From Daldinia sp. FL1419 (taxonomy: Eukaryota; Ascomycota; Sordariomycetes; Xylariales; Hypoxylaceae), in contig MU623769.1 of assembly GCA_025201765.1 (NCBI GenBank), forward strand, positions 1-10,047: a DNA stretch of 10,047 nucleotides, read 5' to 3'. Shown in pieces: positions 8,400 through 10,047 of the stretch. Both the position numbers and the translations under genes were made by a program. Position 1 is the stretch's first letter, and the number at the start of each line of letters is the position of its first letter. Under the pieces are notes generated by a model. That model did no database searches. It was not told the origin of the DNA and saw nothing but the letters and a program-made list of their open reading frames with translations.

Positions 8400-8976
8400 T
8401 TATAATATTATATTAAAAAAATAATTTTGAAATTCTTTTATAAATATTTTATATAATAAAATTTTAATTTTAATATAATAGTTAATAAAATATGTAATTT
8501 ATTTATATTAATAAAAATCTTTAGATATATATATTAGAATGGAAAAATATAATAATTAAAAATATTATATAAAATAATTTTGGAAAAATTTTATTTAAAT
8601 ATCTTAAAATATTAATTATTTAAATATAATATATTTATAAAGGTTTATTAATTAATTATATTAAGGAAATCTATTTTAAAGAAGGTTTATATCATATTAT
8701 ATAAAGATATGTAATATTTTTACCTATTTTTCTTTAATAATTTGATATATTTGAAAATATTTACATTAATTTTTAAATAATGGTAAGTAATATATATTAA
8801 AATTTTCTTAATAAATATAAGATAAAAAGTAATTATTATTATATTAATTAAATTTATTAAAATAATTAAAAACCTTATTAAATAAATTAACATAAAAATA
8901 AATATTTTAATAATTAAAAACATTTTAATAATAGAAATAAAAAAAAAATATTTTACTTATAATATTTATTTATTTA
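8400..8976. other. AT-rich spacer between the Helitron and repeat copy B
   Basis: Nothing was recognised. The longest ATG frame is 67 codons on the - strand (8923 to 8720). It consists almost only of I, L, F, K, N and Y and looks like chance. A TTTATTTATTTATTA tract at about 8963-8981 is the simple-repeat edge of copy B. Confidence 0.5.
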
Positions 8977-9612
8977 TTACTACCCTAATCTACCTAAAAT
9001 ATATTACAAATATTTAATCCATTTTTTTATATTTATTCTAAATAAGAATCATATTCCGGAAAAACCCTACTTATTACTTATTTAAATAAATTATATTATT
9101 ATAATTTTAATTTTACTTTATATTTTTATTAAAATTTACCTTTTAATAAAAATAATTAAATTTTAATATAGAAAAATATTTTATATATTATAATATTTAA
9201 ACTTTATAAAATAATATAATAATAACCCAAATATAAAACAATAATAAAATTTAAAATAATTTTATTATTTTTTTAATAAATAATAAAAATATTATTACAT
9301 TATAAAAAAATTTTTTTAAAAAAAATTAAAATATATACAATTTATATAAGGTATAAATATATATAAATAATTTTATATCTTTATGAAAAACCATTATTTA
9401 TTCTTATTTTTACAATTTGTTTTTAATATTATAATATTATATTTATTTTTTTAAAATGGCTTAAAATAATATTACTAATTTATAACCCTTCCTAATTAAT
9501 TTCAATCCTCCTTATATACTTTATTTATATTTTATAATATTATAATATAATATTATTATATTTATTATATTTATAATTCAATATTACTTTAAAAAACCTA
9601 TTTCATTTATAT
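8977..9612 (-). mobile_element. RIP-degraded repeat copy B, probably a non-autonomous Helitron relative
   Basis: It matches 82-714 throughout in the same orientation, with differences almost entirely transitions (for example CCCCAATTT against CCCTAATCT). About the first 215 bp also match the inverted 3' end of the Helitron at 8158-8372. On that basis its 3' end is at 8977. Similarity to copy A ends at about 9612 in a TATATA run, so copy B may be truncated there. A CpG at 9057 (TTCCGGAA) is one of the few left. No coding capacity is visible. Confidence 0.75.
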
Positions 9613-10047
9613 ATATATATTATATTAAATAAAAAAAAATTTATATATTTATAAATATTTTATTATTTTTTTAATTTTATTTTGTTATTAATTTTCTTTA
9701 AATATATTAATTTTTTTATTAAAGATTATTATAATATTTTAATATTATATTATATTAAAATTATAATTTTAATATAATTATATATTATGAAAATAATTTA
9801 TTTATTAAAAATGAAGAATTATATAAAAAATATAATTATATCTTTCTAATACAATTCTAAAAATTAATTATTAAAACTTTATTATAATTTTTTTAAAATT
9901 TTTAAACCCTTAAAAAACTTATTGAAGGATTATTAATAATATTTAATAATTATTTTTATTATATTTAATTCCTTATTTATCAGATCTATAATTCTTATAT
10001 ATTTTAATAATTTTAAAAAAATTATTTATTTTAATATTATTAATATT
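9613..10047. other. AT-rich stretch to the window end, nothing recognised
   Basis: It starts with a TATATATATA run. I see no frame, RNA or repeat match to the rest of the window. Confidence 0.5.

Noticed and set aside
8720..8923. 67-codon ATG frame on the - strand
   Set aside because: It is composed almost only of I, L, F, K, N and Y, has no recognisable motif, and lies between RIPed repeats. It is expected by chance.
82..9612. LTR retrotransposon with LTRs at 82-714 and 8977-9612
   Set aside because: The inside encodes a Helitron protein and I saw no reverse transcriptase or integrase. A third, inverted copy of the end is joined to the RepHel gene.
1..10047. Mitochondrial, Plasmodium-like or other naturally AT-rich genome
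   Set aside because: The transition-only differences between copies, loss of CpG and CpA, and stops at Q, R and W codons of a fungal-type Helitron fit RIP better. This rests on hand-counted samples only.

Overview
The window is extremely AT-rich (well under 20% G+C by eye) and has no intact gene. Its base composition looks like repeat-induced point mutation (RIP) in a filamentous ascomycete fungus. CpG is almost absent: I find about 12 in 10 kb. CpA/TpG are depleted relative to ApC/GpT in hand-counted samples (about 6 against 10 near 2461-2655, and 2 against 6 at 6481-6602). TpA is abundant, and repeat copies inside the window differ almost only by C/T and G/A transitions. The species cannot be named.

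The main content is the relic of one autonomous Helitron (rolling-circle transposon) on the + strand. Read through its stops, 5043-8009 is about 990 codons in one frame. It gives, in order, the Rep (HUH endonuclease) domain, the Helitron-specific linker, and a Pif1-like helicase with Walker A, Walker B, the L-x-L-x-x-N-M-R-like motif and the LLYNLNP-like motif. The helicase end continues in another frame to a stop at 8219-8221. Recognisable N-terminal Helitron segments lie at about 4290-5040, broken by several frame changes. Stops sit where CAA, CAG, CGA or TGG codons would be expected, and both HUH histidine codons have become tyrosine.

Upstream on the same strand are a tandem array of 111 bp (37 codons, kept in frame) at about 3493-3920 and another frame with few stops at about 2823-3198. 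Both may belong to the same protein or to cargo. The helicase end runs directly into a 3' segment (8158-8372) with a TAAA-type simple-repeat tail. Two copies of that segment lie in the opposite orientation at the window edges (82-714 and 8977-9612). They share a further 400 bp or so with each other but not with the Helitron, as expected of non-autonomous relatives.

Between the left copy and the Helitron lie a short patch with much higher G+C (about 747-821), a second tandem array (about 1085-1870, units of about 134, 171, 140 and 140 bp), and long AT-rich stretches where I see nothing. Everything fits a silent, RIP-inactivated transposon graveyard; no working system is present.
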